The notes under the pieces are model-generated. The model worked only from the letters and a program-made list of their open reading frames with translations, was not told the origin of the DNA and made no database searches. A DNA stretch of 63,378 nucleotides from Ideonella sp. A 288 (lineage in GTDB: Bacteria > Pseudomonadota > Gammaproteobacteria > Burkholderiales > Burkholderiaceae_C). The stretch is taken from assembly GCF_002198735.1 (NCBI RefSeq), contig NZ_MWLO01000135.1, positions 19,635-83,012 on the forward strand, read 5' to 3'. The position numbers and the translations under genes are program-made. This document shows positions 8,043-17,136 of the stretch, one piece after another (position 1 is the first letter of the stretch; each line of letters starts with the position of its first letter).

Positions 8043-9317
8043 TTGACCGACAGCCCGATCCCCGAGATCTATGTGCTCTGGCACCCGTGCTGCACCATCG
8101 GCGAAACGCTGGCGCGGAGCATCTACGCCTGGCTGCGGCCAGGCAATGGCCTGGGCCCCCAGGTGTACTACCGCAGCCTGACAGAACCCGGCGGCACCGC
8201 AGGAGGCCTGCCGTTGGCATTGCCCGGTGAGCAGCGCGCCGGACGAGCCACCCGTGAACCCGTGCCGCCGAGTTCGCGCCAAGTGAACCTGCAGATCGTG
8301 ATCCTGCTGATCGACGACCACATGATCGCCGACATGACCTGGCGCCACTGGCTCACCGCCCTGGCGCGTGACAAACCCGCCGTGCGGCGGGCCTTCGTGC
8401 CGGTGGCTCTGGATTCGACCGCGTACAACGTGCCGGCGCCGCTTCGCGAGCTGAACTTCCTGCGGCCCGCGGGACTGCCCCTGACCGAGCCCGAGGGCGC
8501 CAGGCGCGACGCCGCGCTCGAAGCCAGCGTGCGATCGATGCTGAAGCAACTCACCGAAACCCTGTGCCGCACGATGCTGACCACCCCGACCGCACCGGCC
8601 ACCGGTGACAGCGCAGGGCAGGGCAGCCTGCCCAAGATCTCGATCTTCCTCAGCCATGCCAAGGCCGACGGCACCACGCCGGCCAAGCGCATCCGCGACC
8701 ACATCTACAGCCAGACGCAGCTCACGGCCTTCTACGACGAGAACGACATTCCGTTCGGCTCGGTGTTTGCGCAGGTGTTGCAGTCCAACGTCGCGTCGAA
8801 GCAGACGGCGGCCATGATCGCGGTGCGCACCGAGCGCTACGCCAGCCGCCCCTGGTGCCGGCGCGAACTGTCGCTGTTCAGGCGGCCATGGCAAGAACCG
8901 CTGCCCGCCGCCATGACGACCGAACACTGGCGCTTGCACCCTATGGTGATCGTGGATGCGCTCGAGCCCGGGCGCCAGACCCTGGGCGTGCCCGAATTTG
9001 GCAACGCCACGGCCGTGCGCTGGTCAGACAGCCTGCCCGACCAGGAGGAGACCATCGTGACCCTGGTGCTGCGCGATGCGCTGCTGGCGGCCTTTCATGC
9101 GGCGCTGGGCCGGTCGCTGAAGCTGTCGCCCGGCACCCTGGTCTTGAACTGGCTGCCCGACCCGACCACCTTGCTGCACATTCCCAAGGTGCGCGATGGC
9201 CTGGCTGAAGTGCAGTTGCTGCACCCGGGCCGCGGTTTGTCGGGGTTGGAATTGGCGGTGCTGGACGAACTGTTTCCGCGGGTGTCGTTTCATTGCTTCG
9301 ATCAGGCGGCGGCATGA
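8043..9317 (+). CDS. TIR-domain protein with N-terminal TIR-like domain
   Basis: The start is a TTG at 8043 with AGGAG seven bases upstream; the frame further upstream is non-coding in character. Residues ~5-110 form a Rossmann/TIR-like domain (PEIYVLWHP, then LQIVILLIDDHMIAD) without the usual catalytic motif. Residues ~197-330 are a clear TIR domain: ISIFLSHAKAD, FYDENDIPFGS, and SRPWCRREL with the conserved Glu. The gene overlaps the SLOG gene by ATGA, so the two are translated together. A paralogue of the same two-domain plan occurs at 23081, also followed by SLOG. Likely role: NAD+-consuming or signal-making enzyme in a TIR-SLOG pair. Confidence 0.8.
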   Translation: MTDSPIPEIYVLWHPCCTIGETLARSIYAWLRPGNGLGPQVYYRSLTEPGGTAGGLPLALPGEQRAGRATREPVPPSSRQVNLQIVILLIDDHMIADMTWRHWLTALARDKPAVRRAFVPVALDSTAYNVPAPLRELNFLRPAGLPLTEPEGARRDAALEASVRSMLKQLTETLCRTMLTTPTAPATGDSAGQGSLPKISIFLSHAKADGTTPAKRIRDHIYSQTQLTAFYDENDIPFGSVFAQVLQSNVASKQTAAMIAVRTERYASRPWCRRELSLFRRPWQEPLPAAMTTEHWRLHPMVIVDALEPGRQTLGVPEFGNATAVRWSDSLPDQEETIVTLVLRDALLAAFHAALGRSLKLSPGTLVLNWLPDPTTLLHIPKVRDGLAEVQLLHPGRGLSGLELAVLDELFPRVSFHCFDQAAA

Positions 9318-10369
9318 GTACCTCGTCCACTTCACCCAACGCCGTTGCCGGCGCCAAGTACTTTTCGCGCAGCAGCGCGAGATTGACCGTCGGCATTTCG
9401 GTGTCGTACGAGCGCGATCACCTGCTGGCCCGCGGCATGGGCCTCGAACATCTGCGCGAACTGCTGCTGCGCCTGGCCCGACCGCTGCTGCGCCGCGGCG
9501 GCTACATCGCGTATTCGGGCCACTGGGAAGAGGGGCCCGAGAACTTCACCTACGACCTGCTGCGCTTGATCAGCGCCGAGCAGGAAGACCTCAGCGTGGG
9601 TGATTGCGAAACCGAACAGTCGATTGGTCGGCTGCTGAACCACAGCGCCTGGCCGCACTACCTGAAGCTGTCGCCACGCATCGAGGCGCAATGGATTCAC
9701 TGTTGCCGGGTCCTGCGGATCACCCAGCACATGGCCGGCATCGCCCCCGCGGCCCAGGTGGCCGATGACCAGGCCGGCGAGGGCGGTGATCGCGCAAGAC
9801 TCAATTCCGCCATCTGTCTGAGCAGCCTGCGGCGCCTGGCAACGCAAGGGATGTTCATCGCGAACCCGGCTTTTCCAACGCAGGAGTTCATCGCCCCATT
9901 GAGCGCGCGCATCGTGCTGGGCGGCAAGACCAAGGGCTACAGCGGCTTCATTCCGGGCGTGTTCGAGGAGGCGTCACTGGCGCTGGAACGAGGCATTCCG
10001 CTTTACGTGCTGGGGGGCTTTGGGGGCGCCGCCGAGGCCCTGGCCGAAGCGCTGCTGGCGCCGGCCAGATCGCGGCAAGACGCCTTGACCGTGGCGTGGC
10101 AGGAGGCCGGCACGCCCGAACTGGCCACGCTGCGAACCGCCGCCTCTGCGACCGACTTACCTGTGGGTGTCATGTCGACGAAAGCCTGCCTCGATGCCCT
10201 GCACCGGCGCATCAAGGCGGCGCGACCGAAACTGGCGTCGAACCTGCACACCGGCTTGTCCAACGACGAGACCCGCGAACTGCTCGCCACGCGCGACATT
10301 AGACGGGCGGTGGAACTGGTGCTGCGCGGCATCAAGACGAGGCTGGGGTTGGATGAACTCCCTGCCTGA
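9314..10369 (+). CDS. SLOG-domain nucleotide-binding protein
   Basis: The protein (351 aa, ATG at 9314 overlapping the previous stop) has a Gly-rich Rossmann core of the SLOG (SMF/DprA-LOG) superfamily: RRGGYIAYSGH near residue 60, then GGKTKGYSG, PGVFEEASLAL and the signature YVLGGFGGAA near residues 199-245. SLOG domains bind nucleotides; in Thoeris the SLOG domain of ThsA recognises the signal made by a TIR protein. No SIR2 or other known effector domain is visible here. A paralogue follows the second TIR gene (24268-25227). It overlaps the next gene by 17 bp. Confidence 0.75.
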   Translation: MSTSSTSPNAVAGAKYFSRSSARLTVGISVSYERDHLLARGMGLEHLRELLLRLARPLLRRGGYIAYSGHWEEGPENFTYDLLRLISAEQEDLSVGDCETEQSIGRLLNHSAWPHYLKLSPRIEAQWIHCCRVLRITQHMAGIAPAAQVADDQAGEGGDRARLNSAICLSSLRRLATQGMFIANPAFPTQEFIAPLSARIVLGGKTKGYSGFIPGVFEEASLALERGIPLYVLGGFGGAAEALAEALLAPARSRQDALTVAWQEAGTPELATLRTAASATDLPVGVMSTKACLDALHRRIKAARPKLASNLHTGLSNDETRELLATRDIRRAVELVLRGIKTRLGLDELPA

Positions 10370-13300
10370 CGAGCTGGCCGCTGCGGCGCCTGCGGAGGCG
10401 ATTTCGGGTTCGGTTGCACAGACGGCACACGACTTCGACGCCTTCTTGAGTTACTCGACCCGCGGCGACTATTGGGTCAGCCGCCGGGTCGAATCGTTTC
10501 TCGAAGCCTTTCACGCCAGGTTGGCGCCCAGCGGCACCACCTTGCGACCGTTGAGGGTGTGCCGGGACGGCAGCGATTTCCGCCAGGTACTGTCCACGCC
10601 CTTGTCGGCTGACGATGCCATCTGGCAGCGCATCCAACAGTCGTTGCAGCGCTCGCGCCGACTGCTGGTGCTGTGTTCGCCGGAATCGGCGGCCTCGCCC
10701 TGGGTACAGCAGGAACTGGAATGGACCTTGCACCACAAGGGCGCGGCAGCAGTGCTGCTGGCCGTCACTGCGGGCGACGACCCCTCGGGCCATCCGAGCG
10801 GTGTGGTGCCTCCGGCGGCCATCCAGGCTGGCCTGCACCGCAACCATATCTGGTACGACCTGCGCGAATGGCGCGGCGTTCGCGGACCGCTGGTGCGCAA
10901 TGCCGAAGACGAACTGGTTCGTCTGGCGCTCGACTTGCTGGAATGGCCGCACGATGCGCAATCCGATCTGGCAACCATCTGGCAGCGCGAAGACCTTTCG
11001 CGACGCAGGCGCCTGCTGTCTTGGGGACTTGCGGCGGCCAGTGTGTCGGTGGTTGGCGCTGCCGTGGCCGGCTGGCAGTTCCACGAAGCCACGGTCCGTG
11101 CCGAGGAAGCCGCCGCTGCGTCTCTGATCCGCATTGCCGATGCACAAGCCAGCGCGTCGCCGTTGACGGCCGCGTTGGTTTTTGCCGAAGCCGCTGCGCA
11201 GCGCGCGCCGGCCGACGCATTGGATGTGGGCCATCGATTGCTCGACAAGCCCATCGCACGCGCGCGCCTGCGCGGGCACCGGCATCGCCTGGTCACCGGC
11301 CGTTTGACGGCTGATGGCTTCGCCGTCACGGTGGATCAGCGGGGCCACGTGCTGCGGCGCGCCGCCATCGGCATCGGGCCCGATCAGGAACTGGCGTCGG
11401 CCGGGGCCGTGGCGGTTGCCGATGCGGTTGTCAGCGCAGGCGGCACGGTCACGACCCTGGGACTGAAGGATGGCGAGATTCGCCAGTTGCGGGCCGGTGG
11501 CCCTTCACGCGCATGCATGACGCTGGCCGACGATCCACGCTACCTGCACGTCAGCACCGACAGCCGTGCGGCGTTGATCACCGGCTACAAGGCACAGGTT
11601 TATGGGTGCGAATTTGACGATGCCGGCATGCCGGCCGCGCGGGTGCTGCGCACTGACTCCGCCATCGCCGCCGCCTGGTCGGCAGGCGGTGAACCGCATT
11701 CGTGGTTCGGCGTCAGCAACCTCGGCGTCTTCTGGCGCTTTGCGGTGCGCGAAGGCGTCGCCATGCGCATGCCAGACGAACACGTGACCGCGCAATTGCG
11801 TGACGCCGGCATCGTGCACGGCGCTGTCGCGGGCGCGCAGGGCGCCCTCGCGGTGCAGGCTGGCGACGCCTTGTTCGTGGGCGACATGGGCACCGACCGC
11901 GTGCGCCTGGAGCGCCTGCCGGGCAACGCCAAGGTCACCGCCGCGGCGTTCTCGCCCGACGGTGCGCGCCTGGCCGTGGTAACGGCCGATGGAGCGGTCA
12001 CGGTCTACGCGCGGGCGGGCTTGAAGCTTCTGCGTGTGCTGGAACATCGGCTGCTGTTCTATCGGCTGGGCGCAGACCGCAGCAGCGCGCAGAAGTCTCC
12101 CGAATCGTTCGAGGTTGCGCACCTGGCCTGGTCGCCCGACGGGCAGCAACTGGCCACCTTGCAGCCTGGCCGCGGGGTTCAGCTTTGGCAGATGGCCGAC
12201 GGCCGTGCCGAAGAGCCGCACCTGCTCACGGGCCACGACGGTGCGCAGGACATGGTGTGGTCCGACGACAGCCGGTGGCTGGCCACACCCGGTGACGACG
12301 GCGAACTGTTCGTCTGGACCGTCGAGCGTGCCGGCGCAACCGCCACCCGCGTGGCGGCCCGCCTGTATGCCGCCGCCGTCGATCGTCGAACCCGCACGCT
12401 GGCCCTGGGCACCGGGGATGGCCGGGTGCTGGTGTTCCCGCAGGGCCGGCTCGAAGCACAACCGGTCGAATGGAGCGCTGCCGACGAATGTGGCGACGAC
12501 AAGCGGCCGCGGGCCATCGGGCTCTTGCATGTGGAAGCGGAAGGCGGTGCCTTCTGGTCCGCGAGCCAGGGTGGTTTGGTGCGGCGCTGGGACGAACTTG
12601 CCACAAGCGCACAGCCGGCCCCGCTGCGACTTTGCGCCGTGGGCACAGGACACGCCTTCAACCCGAAGCTGAAGGGCATGGTGTTCATCGACGGCCAACA
12701 GCGGCTCAGCTTGGCCGACCGGCAAGGCGTTCGGGTGCTGGATGCAGTGGCACTGCCCAGCCCGACCGAGGCCCTGGCCGTGTCTGAAAGCGGGCGCTGG
12801 ATCGCCGCCGGGTTGACCGACGGCTCGGTGGTCCGCTGGGATCTGGCTGCAGGAGTCGTACAACGCAAGGTCCTGAAGGCGCACACCGATGAGGTCCTGT
12901 GCCTGGCCATCGACGACCAAGAGGGCCGCGTGCTGAGTGGCTCGAAGGACCGCAAGGCCATGTTCAGTTCGGCCTCGTTCGACGCCGCCGGCATGGCGGT
13001 CTGGCAGGGCGACGACGGTTGGATGGAAAGCTGCACGCTGCTGGGCGACCGGGCCTTGGCCGGCTCGTCCACCGGTCGGCTGTGGCGTCTGGACACCGCA
13101 CACCCGGGCAGCAAATCGGCCCTGGCTGGACGCGTCGATACGGCACACATTGGCCCAATCGGTGCCTTGCACCTCGATCGCCAGGGCACGCTACTCGTCA
13201 CAGGAGGCGGAATGGATGGGCGGGTTCGCGTGTGGGACGGCCAAAGCCGCAAGCAACTGGCCGACGTGCCGATGGAAAGCAGCGTGGTGGCCATCGTTCC

Positions 13301-13544
13301 CGATGCCGATCTGCCGTCGGTGACCGTGGTTGCCGAGAGCGGCCTGATCCGTCGTGTGCTGCTCACCGTGCCAGGCGTACAGGCCGCATTGCAGCGCGCC
13401 ACGTCGGCAGCGCTGTCGCCAACCGAACGCGAGGCTCTGCTCAACGAGTCGGCCGACGACGCCTATTCGCGCTACGTCGAGCGCGAGCGTGCCCGGGACC
13501 GCACGCCACTGCCGCGCGATTGGCGCTTTGCCATCCCGTTCTGA
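10353..13544 (+). CDS. membrane-anchored TIR protein with WD40-type beta-propeller
   Basis: The ATG at 10353 lies inside the end of the SLOG gene (17-bp overlap). Residues ~25-160 are a TIR domain (DFDAFLSYSTRGD, and SPWVQQELEW with the conserved Glu). Residues ~223-245 form a transmembrane helix (GLAAASVSVVGAAVAGW) followed by a helical stretch (EEAAAASLIRIADAQ). From ~290 to ~1000 many WD40-like blades appear, with phrases such as AAFSPDGARLAVV, LAWSPDGQQLATL, MVWSDDSRWLA and LHLDRQGTLLVTGG. This TIR-TM-propeller plan is common in large bacterial signalling proteins where the propeller senses or scaffolds. It probably forms an operon with TIR-SLOG upstream and may serve as a membrane output. 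Confidence 0.8.
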   Translation: MNSLPDELAAAAPAEAISGSVAQTAHDFDAFLSYSTRGDYWVSRRVESFLEAFHARLAPSGTTLRPLRVCRDGSDFRQVLSTPLSADDAIWQRIQQSLQRSRRLLVLCSPESAASPWVQQELEWTLHHKGAAAVLLAVTAGDDPSGHPSGVVPPAAIQAGLHRNHIWYDLREWRGVRGPLVRNAEDELVRLALDLLEWPHDAQSDLATIWQREDLSRRRRLLSWGLAAASVSVVGAAVAGWQFHEATVRAEEAAAASLIRIADAQASASPLTAALVFAEAAAQRAPADALDVGHRLLDKPIARARLRGHRHRLVTGRLTADGFAVTVDQRGHVLRRAAIGIGPDQELASAGAVAVADAVVSAGGTVTTLGLKDGEIRQLRAGGPSRACMTLADDPRYLHVSTDSRAALITGYKAQVYGCEFDDAGMPAARVLRTDSAIAAAWSAGGEPHSWFGVSNLGVFWRFAVREGVAMRMPDEHVTAQLRDAGIVHGAVAGAQGALAVQAGDALFVGDMGTDRVRLERLPGNAKVTAAAFSPDGARLAVVTADGAVTVYARAGLKLLRVLEHRLLFYRLGADRSSAQKSPESFEVAHLAWSPDGQQLATLQPGRGVQLWQMADGRAEEPHLLTGHDGAQDMVWSDDSRWLATPGDDGELFVWTVERAGATATRVAARLYAAAVDRRTRTLALGTGDGRVLVFPQGRLEAQPVEWSAADECGDDKRPRAIGLLHVEAEGGAFWSASQGGLVRRWDELATSAQPAPLRLCAVGTGHAFNPKLKGMVFIDGQQRLSLADRQGVRVLDAVALPSPTEALAVSESGRWIAAGLTDGSVVRWDLAAGVVQRKVLKAHTDEVLCLAIDDQEGRVLSGSKDRKAMFSSASFDAAGMAVWQGDDGWMESCTLLGDRALAGSSTGRLWRLDTAHPGSKSALAGRVDTAHIGPIGALHLDRQGTLLVTGGGMDGRVRVWDGQSRKQLADVPMESSVVAIVPDADLPSVTVVAESGLIRRVLLTVPGVQAALQRATSAALSPTEREALLNESADDAYSRYVERERARDRTPLPRDWRFAIPF

Positions 13545-13664
13545 GGCCGGCCATGCCCATGGTGCCTCGCGGTTTGCGGTGCGCTGCATGGCATCATGCC
13601 GTCAAACAAGGGTGACCACGGCAGGGCGAACGGGACGTCGCCACATGGCACCCCATGGAGGACC

Positions 13665-16600
13665 ATGACCCGCCCGCGCCTGCGCATCTTTCTGGCATCG
13701 CCCAGCGCCGACACATTGGTGGCGCGCATGCATGCAGCCGCGGCCGTTCGCGAGGTCAACGCCGATCTGCGGGATGCGGAACTGGTGCTCTATCGGTGGG
13801 ATGACCCCGACCCGGCCCGTCGTGCGGTGATGTCCGCCACCCACAGTGGCCAGATCGACGTTGTCGAGCAGATTGCGCACCCCAAGGACTGCGATCTCGT
13901 GATCGGCCTCTTCGGCCACACCATGGGCAGCACATTGGACGACCAGACGACCTTCGGCCAGTCGCCTGCGATGCGACCCTGGCACTGCACCGAATGGGAA
14001 GTCTCCCAAGGCCTGCTGGGGCATGCGGCCGGCACCGTGAAGGACATCTGGGTCTGGCGCCACGCGCAGCACCTGCCCATCGACCCCAGGATGACCAAGG
14101 CGCAGCAGGCCCTGATCTCCAATGACAGCCTGCGCGTGACCGAGTTCATCGAGTCGCTGAAAGGCCGCCCAAACTACTTCACCGACCCAGCCGATCTGGC
14201 TCTGCAACTGCGGCCGTTGCTGCGGAACTGGGTTCGCCGCCAGTTGGACACCGTAGGTCCAACCGGCACGTCCGCCATCGCCACGACGACGGAGCAATTG
14301 ACGCCGACCCAGCAGGCCTTGCTGGCCGCCTTGCTGCAATCACCCACCGGAGGCACCACACCATCGCCCCTCACCGACGAGCAACTCCAGCCCCTGCTCA
14401 CCGAGCCCGTCCGAGGCCTGCGCGGCCATCTGCTGCGCCGTCATGCCCAGTGGGCCACGCGCGAAGGCGGGCGGCTGGACCGGCGCTTCGTCAACCTGAC
14501 CCTGTTGCTCGACAAGGGGCTCGAGTTCGACGGCCCGCGCTTCGGGCCCGATACCGGCAAGGGCGACCAGGGCCGTTACGACGACCTGGCCAGGCTGCTA
14601 GACGAGAACCCCGATGTCGCGGCCTGGGTGTTGGTGGGCGACCCGGGGTCGGGCAAATCGACCCTGTTGCAGCACCACGAACTGACGACGGCGCTGGCGG
14701 CCCTGGCGGCGCTGCAGCCCGGTGACCAAACCGATGCCCAAGCGGCGCGTGCGCCCGAAGTCTGCTTCTGGCAGCGCCTGTCGGAATACAGCAGTGCCAG
14801 CCCGCCGCCCGCGCAATGGCTGGCCGAACGCTGGGCCGCCCAGCACCCGGCCTTGCCGCCGCTGGACCAGATGCACAAGACCGTGCGCCTGCGCTGCCTG
14901 CTGGATGGCCTGAACGAGATCAGGGCCCCAGACCGCGACGCGCAGGTGCGCGCCGTCGATGCCTGGACCGACTGGGCCGCGCAGCAGGCCGCCGGCGCGC
15001 GGCTGGCGCCCCTGTTCAGCGTCCGCACGCTCGACCAGAGCCCGATGGCCAGCAGCGGGTTCGAGGTGCGGCAGATCACCGTGTCGCCGTGGACCCGAGA
15101 CCAGATGCAGTCCTACTGCCAGCAGGTGCTGGGCGAAGGCAATGGGCTGTGGCCGGCGATCGCGGGCGACCCGCATCAGCTCAGCCTGTGCAGCCTGCCT
15201 TTCAACCTGGCCAGCCAGTGCGAACTGTTCCGCCACCTGCAACGCCCGGCGCACGACCGCGCCGAACTGCTCAGCGGCCTGTTCTGGCTGCGCCTGCGCA
15301 ATGAGCGCGCCAAGGGCACGCTGACGGCGCCGGGCCTGCTTACCGTCGACGATTTCGGCCGCCTGGCCGGCGACCATTGGCGCAAGGCGCCGCTGGCCCT
15401 GCCGGAGCGCGGCTGCCTGGTGCCCTGGCTGGACGCCATCGCCCAGCAGATGCACCGCAGCGGCCGCGCCGTCAGCCTGGCCCGGCCGCTTTTGCTGGGA
15501 CGCGTGCAGACCTTGCACGACACAGCCGTCGCCGCCGGCCGACCGGCGGTCGGGCCTGCCGTCTGGCTGGCTGCTGTGCACGCGCTGAACCTGATCGGCG
15601 AAGGCGATGTCGACGCCCACAGCGGCGAGCCCGACCTGCGTTTCACGCACCAACTGTGGCAGGAGTACTTTGCCGGCCGCGGCCTGCGCGGCCTGCCGCA
15701 GCGGCCGGCCGCTGAATGGCCACCGCTGCAGGCCCCTGCGCTGCCCGACCTGGGCGAGACCGTGGCGAAGCTGGGTGTGCAGCAGCCCTTGCCCGGCCCC
15801 GATCCCACGCATTGGGAAGAGGCGGTGAAGCTGGCATTGCAGTTCGAACGCGACCCGCTGCCCTGGATCGGACTGCTGCAGGGCCTGAATCTGCCGTTGG
15901 CCGGGCGCGCCGCGGCTACGGTGTTGCCGGCCCTGCAAGCTTCACCGGCCGGTGTGCAGGCACTGGCGCCACTGCGCAGCGCGCTGCTCGCCCGCAGCCG
16001 CGACCCGGCCACCGACCTGCGCCTGCGCATCGAAGCCGCGGAAGCCCTGGGGCCGTTTGGAGACCCGCGCTACGTGACGATGTACGGGCCGCAGGGCGAC
16101 CGCTGCCTCATCCCTGGGCGAGCGCACTGGGTGCGATTTGCGGCGGGGACTTTTGCCATCGGCAGCGACTCGCCAGAGGAACCGGATGAGGGGCCCGCGG
16201 CGGACATCGAAGTGGCCCCATTCGAGATGGCCTTTGCGCCGGTGACGAACGCCGAGTACGCCTGCTTCGTCGAGGCTGGAGGCTACGCGAACGAGCACTG
16301 GTGGGTGGGTGAGGTGGCTCAGAAATGGCGGCGTGGCGAACTGCGCGACGAGGCGTCGATCGAGCAATACGCCCAGGTCTTCGCGGACCTGCGAACCGAC
16401 TTTGGCGGCACTGTCGCGCGGTTTCCAAACCTCACCGAATCCGCCATCGATGCCTTTCGGACCTATGCGTCCTGGAGCGAACAGGAAGGCCTGGATCAAC
16501 TGGATCGGTGGTATGGCGCGAAGCATTGCACCGAACCGCAGGAATGGCACAACCCCAACTTCAGCCAACCGCTCCAGCCGGTGGTCGGCATTTGCGTCTA

Positions 16601-17063
16601 CGAAGCCGAGGCCTATCTGCGCTGGCTGGCCGCGCAAACCGGATTGCCTGTGCGTCTGCCAACCGAAGCCCAATGGGCGCGGGCCGCCGCGGGCGCCACG
16701 GGCCGAGGCTGGCCCTGGCCCGGCGATGCCGACCCTGACCGCTGGCAGATCAACGCCGACCCTGTGCATCTGCGCAGGACGAGTCCGGTCGGCGTGTTTC
16801 CGGGTGGCGACTCGGACGAGGGCCTCGTCGATTTGGCCGGCAATGTCTGGGAATGGACATCCAGCGCCTTCACCGACAGCATAGACGCCGATGCCGTATC
16901 TGAAGCTGCCAGCGATGAGGGTGCGCGGCGGGCGGTGCGTGGCGGCTCGTGGAGCGTCCATTCCACGTTCTGCCGCGCGTCTTTTCGCAGCTGGAGCACC
17001 CCTGGCGGCCGCAACAACAACCTGGGTTTCCGTGTCGTGTGCTGCCCCATTCATGAACCCTGA
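13665..17063 (+). CDS. DGR target 1: DUF4062-like / NACHT-type NTPase / FGE-type lectin receptor
   Basis: This 1132-residue STAND-like protein starts at 13665 (GGAGG just upstream). Residues ~4-190 resemble the DUF4062 N-terminal domain of NTPases (LRIFLASPS, LVIGLFGHTMGS, CTEWEVSQGL). The P-loop GDPGSGKS is at 325-332 and the Walker B-like LLDGLNEI near 412. A helical middle (FTHQLWQEYFAGRGL) follows, then from ~820 an FGE-type C-type-lectin domain (FEMAFAPVTNAEY, RLPTEAQWARAA, GNVWEW, RGGSW, LGFRVVC). Residues 1087-1127 are encoded by variable repeat VR1. The active-site cysteine pair of true FGE is missing, so the domain should bind rather than oxidise. It converges on the reverse transcriptase gene. 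Role inferred: diversified ligand sensor that drives the NTPase switch. Confidence 0.88.
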   Translation: MTRPRLRIFLASPSADTLVARMHAAAAVREVNADLRDAELVLYRWDDPDPARRAVMSATHSGQIDVVEQIAHPKDCDLVIGLFGHTMGSTLDDQTTFGQSPAMRPWHCTEWEVSQGLLGHAAGTVKDIWVWRHAQHLPIDPRMTKAQQALISNDSLRVTEFIESLKGRPNYFTDPADLALQLRPLLRNWVRRQLDTVGPTGTSAIATTTEQLTPTQQALLAALLQSPTGGTTPSPLTDEQLQPLLTEPVRGLRGHLLRRHAQWATREGGRLDRRFVNLTLLLDKGLEFDGPRFGPDTGKGDQGRYDDLARLLDENPDVAAWVLVGDPGSGKSTLLQHHELTTALAALAALQPGDQTDAQAARAPEVCFWQRLSEYSSASPPPAQWLAERWAAQHPALPPLDQMHKTVRLRCLLDGLNEIRAPDRDAQVRAVDAWTDWAAQQAAGARLAPLFSVRTLDQSPMASSGFEVRQITVSPWTRDQMQSYCQQVLGEGNGLWPAIAGDPHQLSLCSLPFNLASQCELFRHLQRPAHDRAELLSGLFWLRLRNERAKGTLTAPGLLTVDDFGRLAGDHWRKAPLALPERGCLVPWLDAIAQQMHRSGRAVSLARPLLLGRVQTLHDTAVAAGRPAVGPAVWLAAVHALNLIGEGDVDAHSGEPDLRFTHQLWQEYFAGRGLRGLPQRPAAEWPPLQAPALPDLGETVAKLGVQQPLPGPDPTHWEEAVKLALQFERDPLPWIGLLQGLNLPLAGRAAATVLPALQASPAGVQALAPLRSALLARSRDPATDLRLRIEAAEALGPFGDPRYVTMYGPQGDRCLIPGRAHWVRFAAGTFAIGSDSPEEPDEGPAADIEVAPFEMAFAPVTNAEYACFVEAGGYANEHWWVGEVAQKWRRGELRDEASIEQYAQVFADLRTDFGGTVARFPNLTESAIDAFRTYASWSEQEGLDQLDRWYGAKHCTEPQEWHNPNFSQPLQPVVGICVYEAEAYLRWLAAQTGLPVRLPTEAQWARAAAGATGRGWPWPGDADPDRWQINADPVHLRRTSPVGVFPGGDSDEGLVDLAGNVWEWTSSAFTDSIDADAVSEAASDEGARRAVRGGSWSVHSTFCRASFRSWSTPGGRNNNLGFRVVCCPIHEP
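16923..17046 (+). repeat. DGR variable repeat VR1
   Basis: These 124 bp at the 3' end of receptor 1 align without gaps to the TR at 18777-18900. Thirty bases at the start and 25 at the end are identical. In the 69-bp centre, 11 positions differ, and every one is an adenine in the TR (A to G six times, A to T five times). Examples in TR>VR1 order: AAC>AGC, AAC>GTC, AAC>TTC, TAT>TTT, AGG>TGG, AAC>GGC. The AAC triplet before CTGGGT is unchanged. No TR cytosine, guanine or thymine differs. This is the hallmark of adenine-specific mutagenic homing. Confidence 0.96.
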
Positions 17064-17136
17064 TCCCTGGGTATTGGCTGTTGGCTATTGCCTTGACCGA
17101 GCGCGCACGGCGCACCGCCGATTTCTTCCGCATCGC

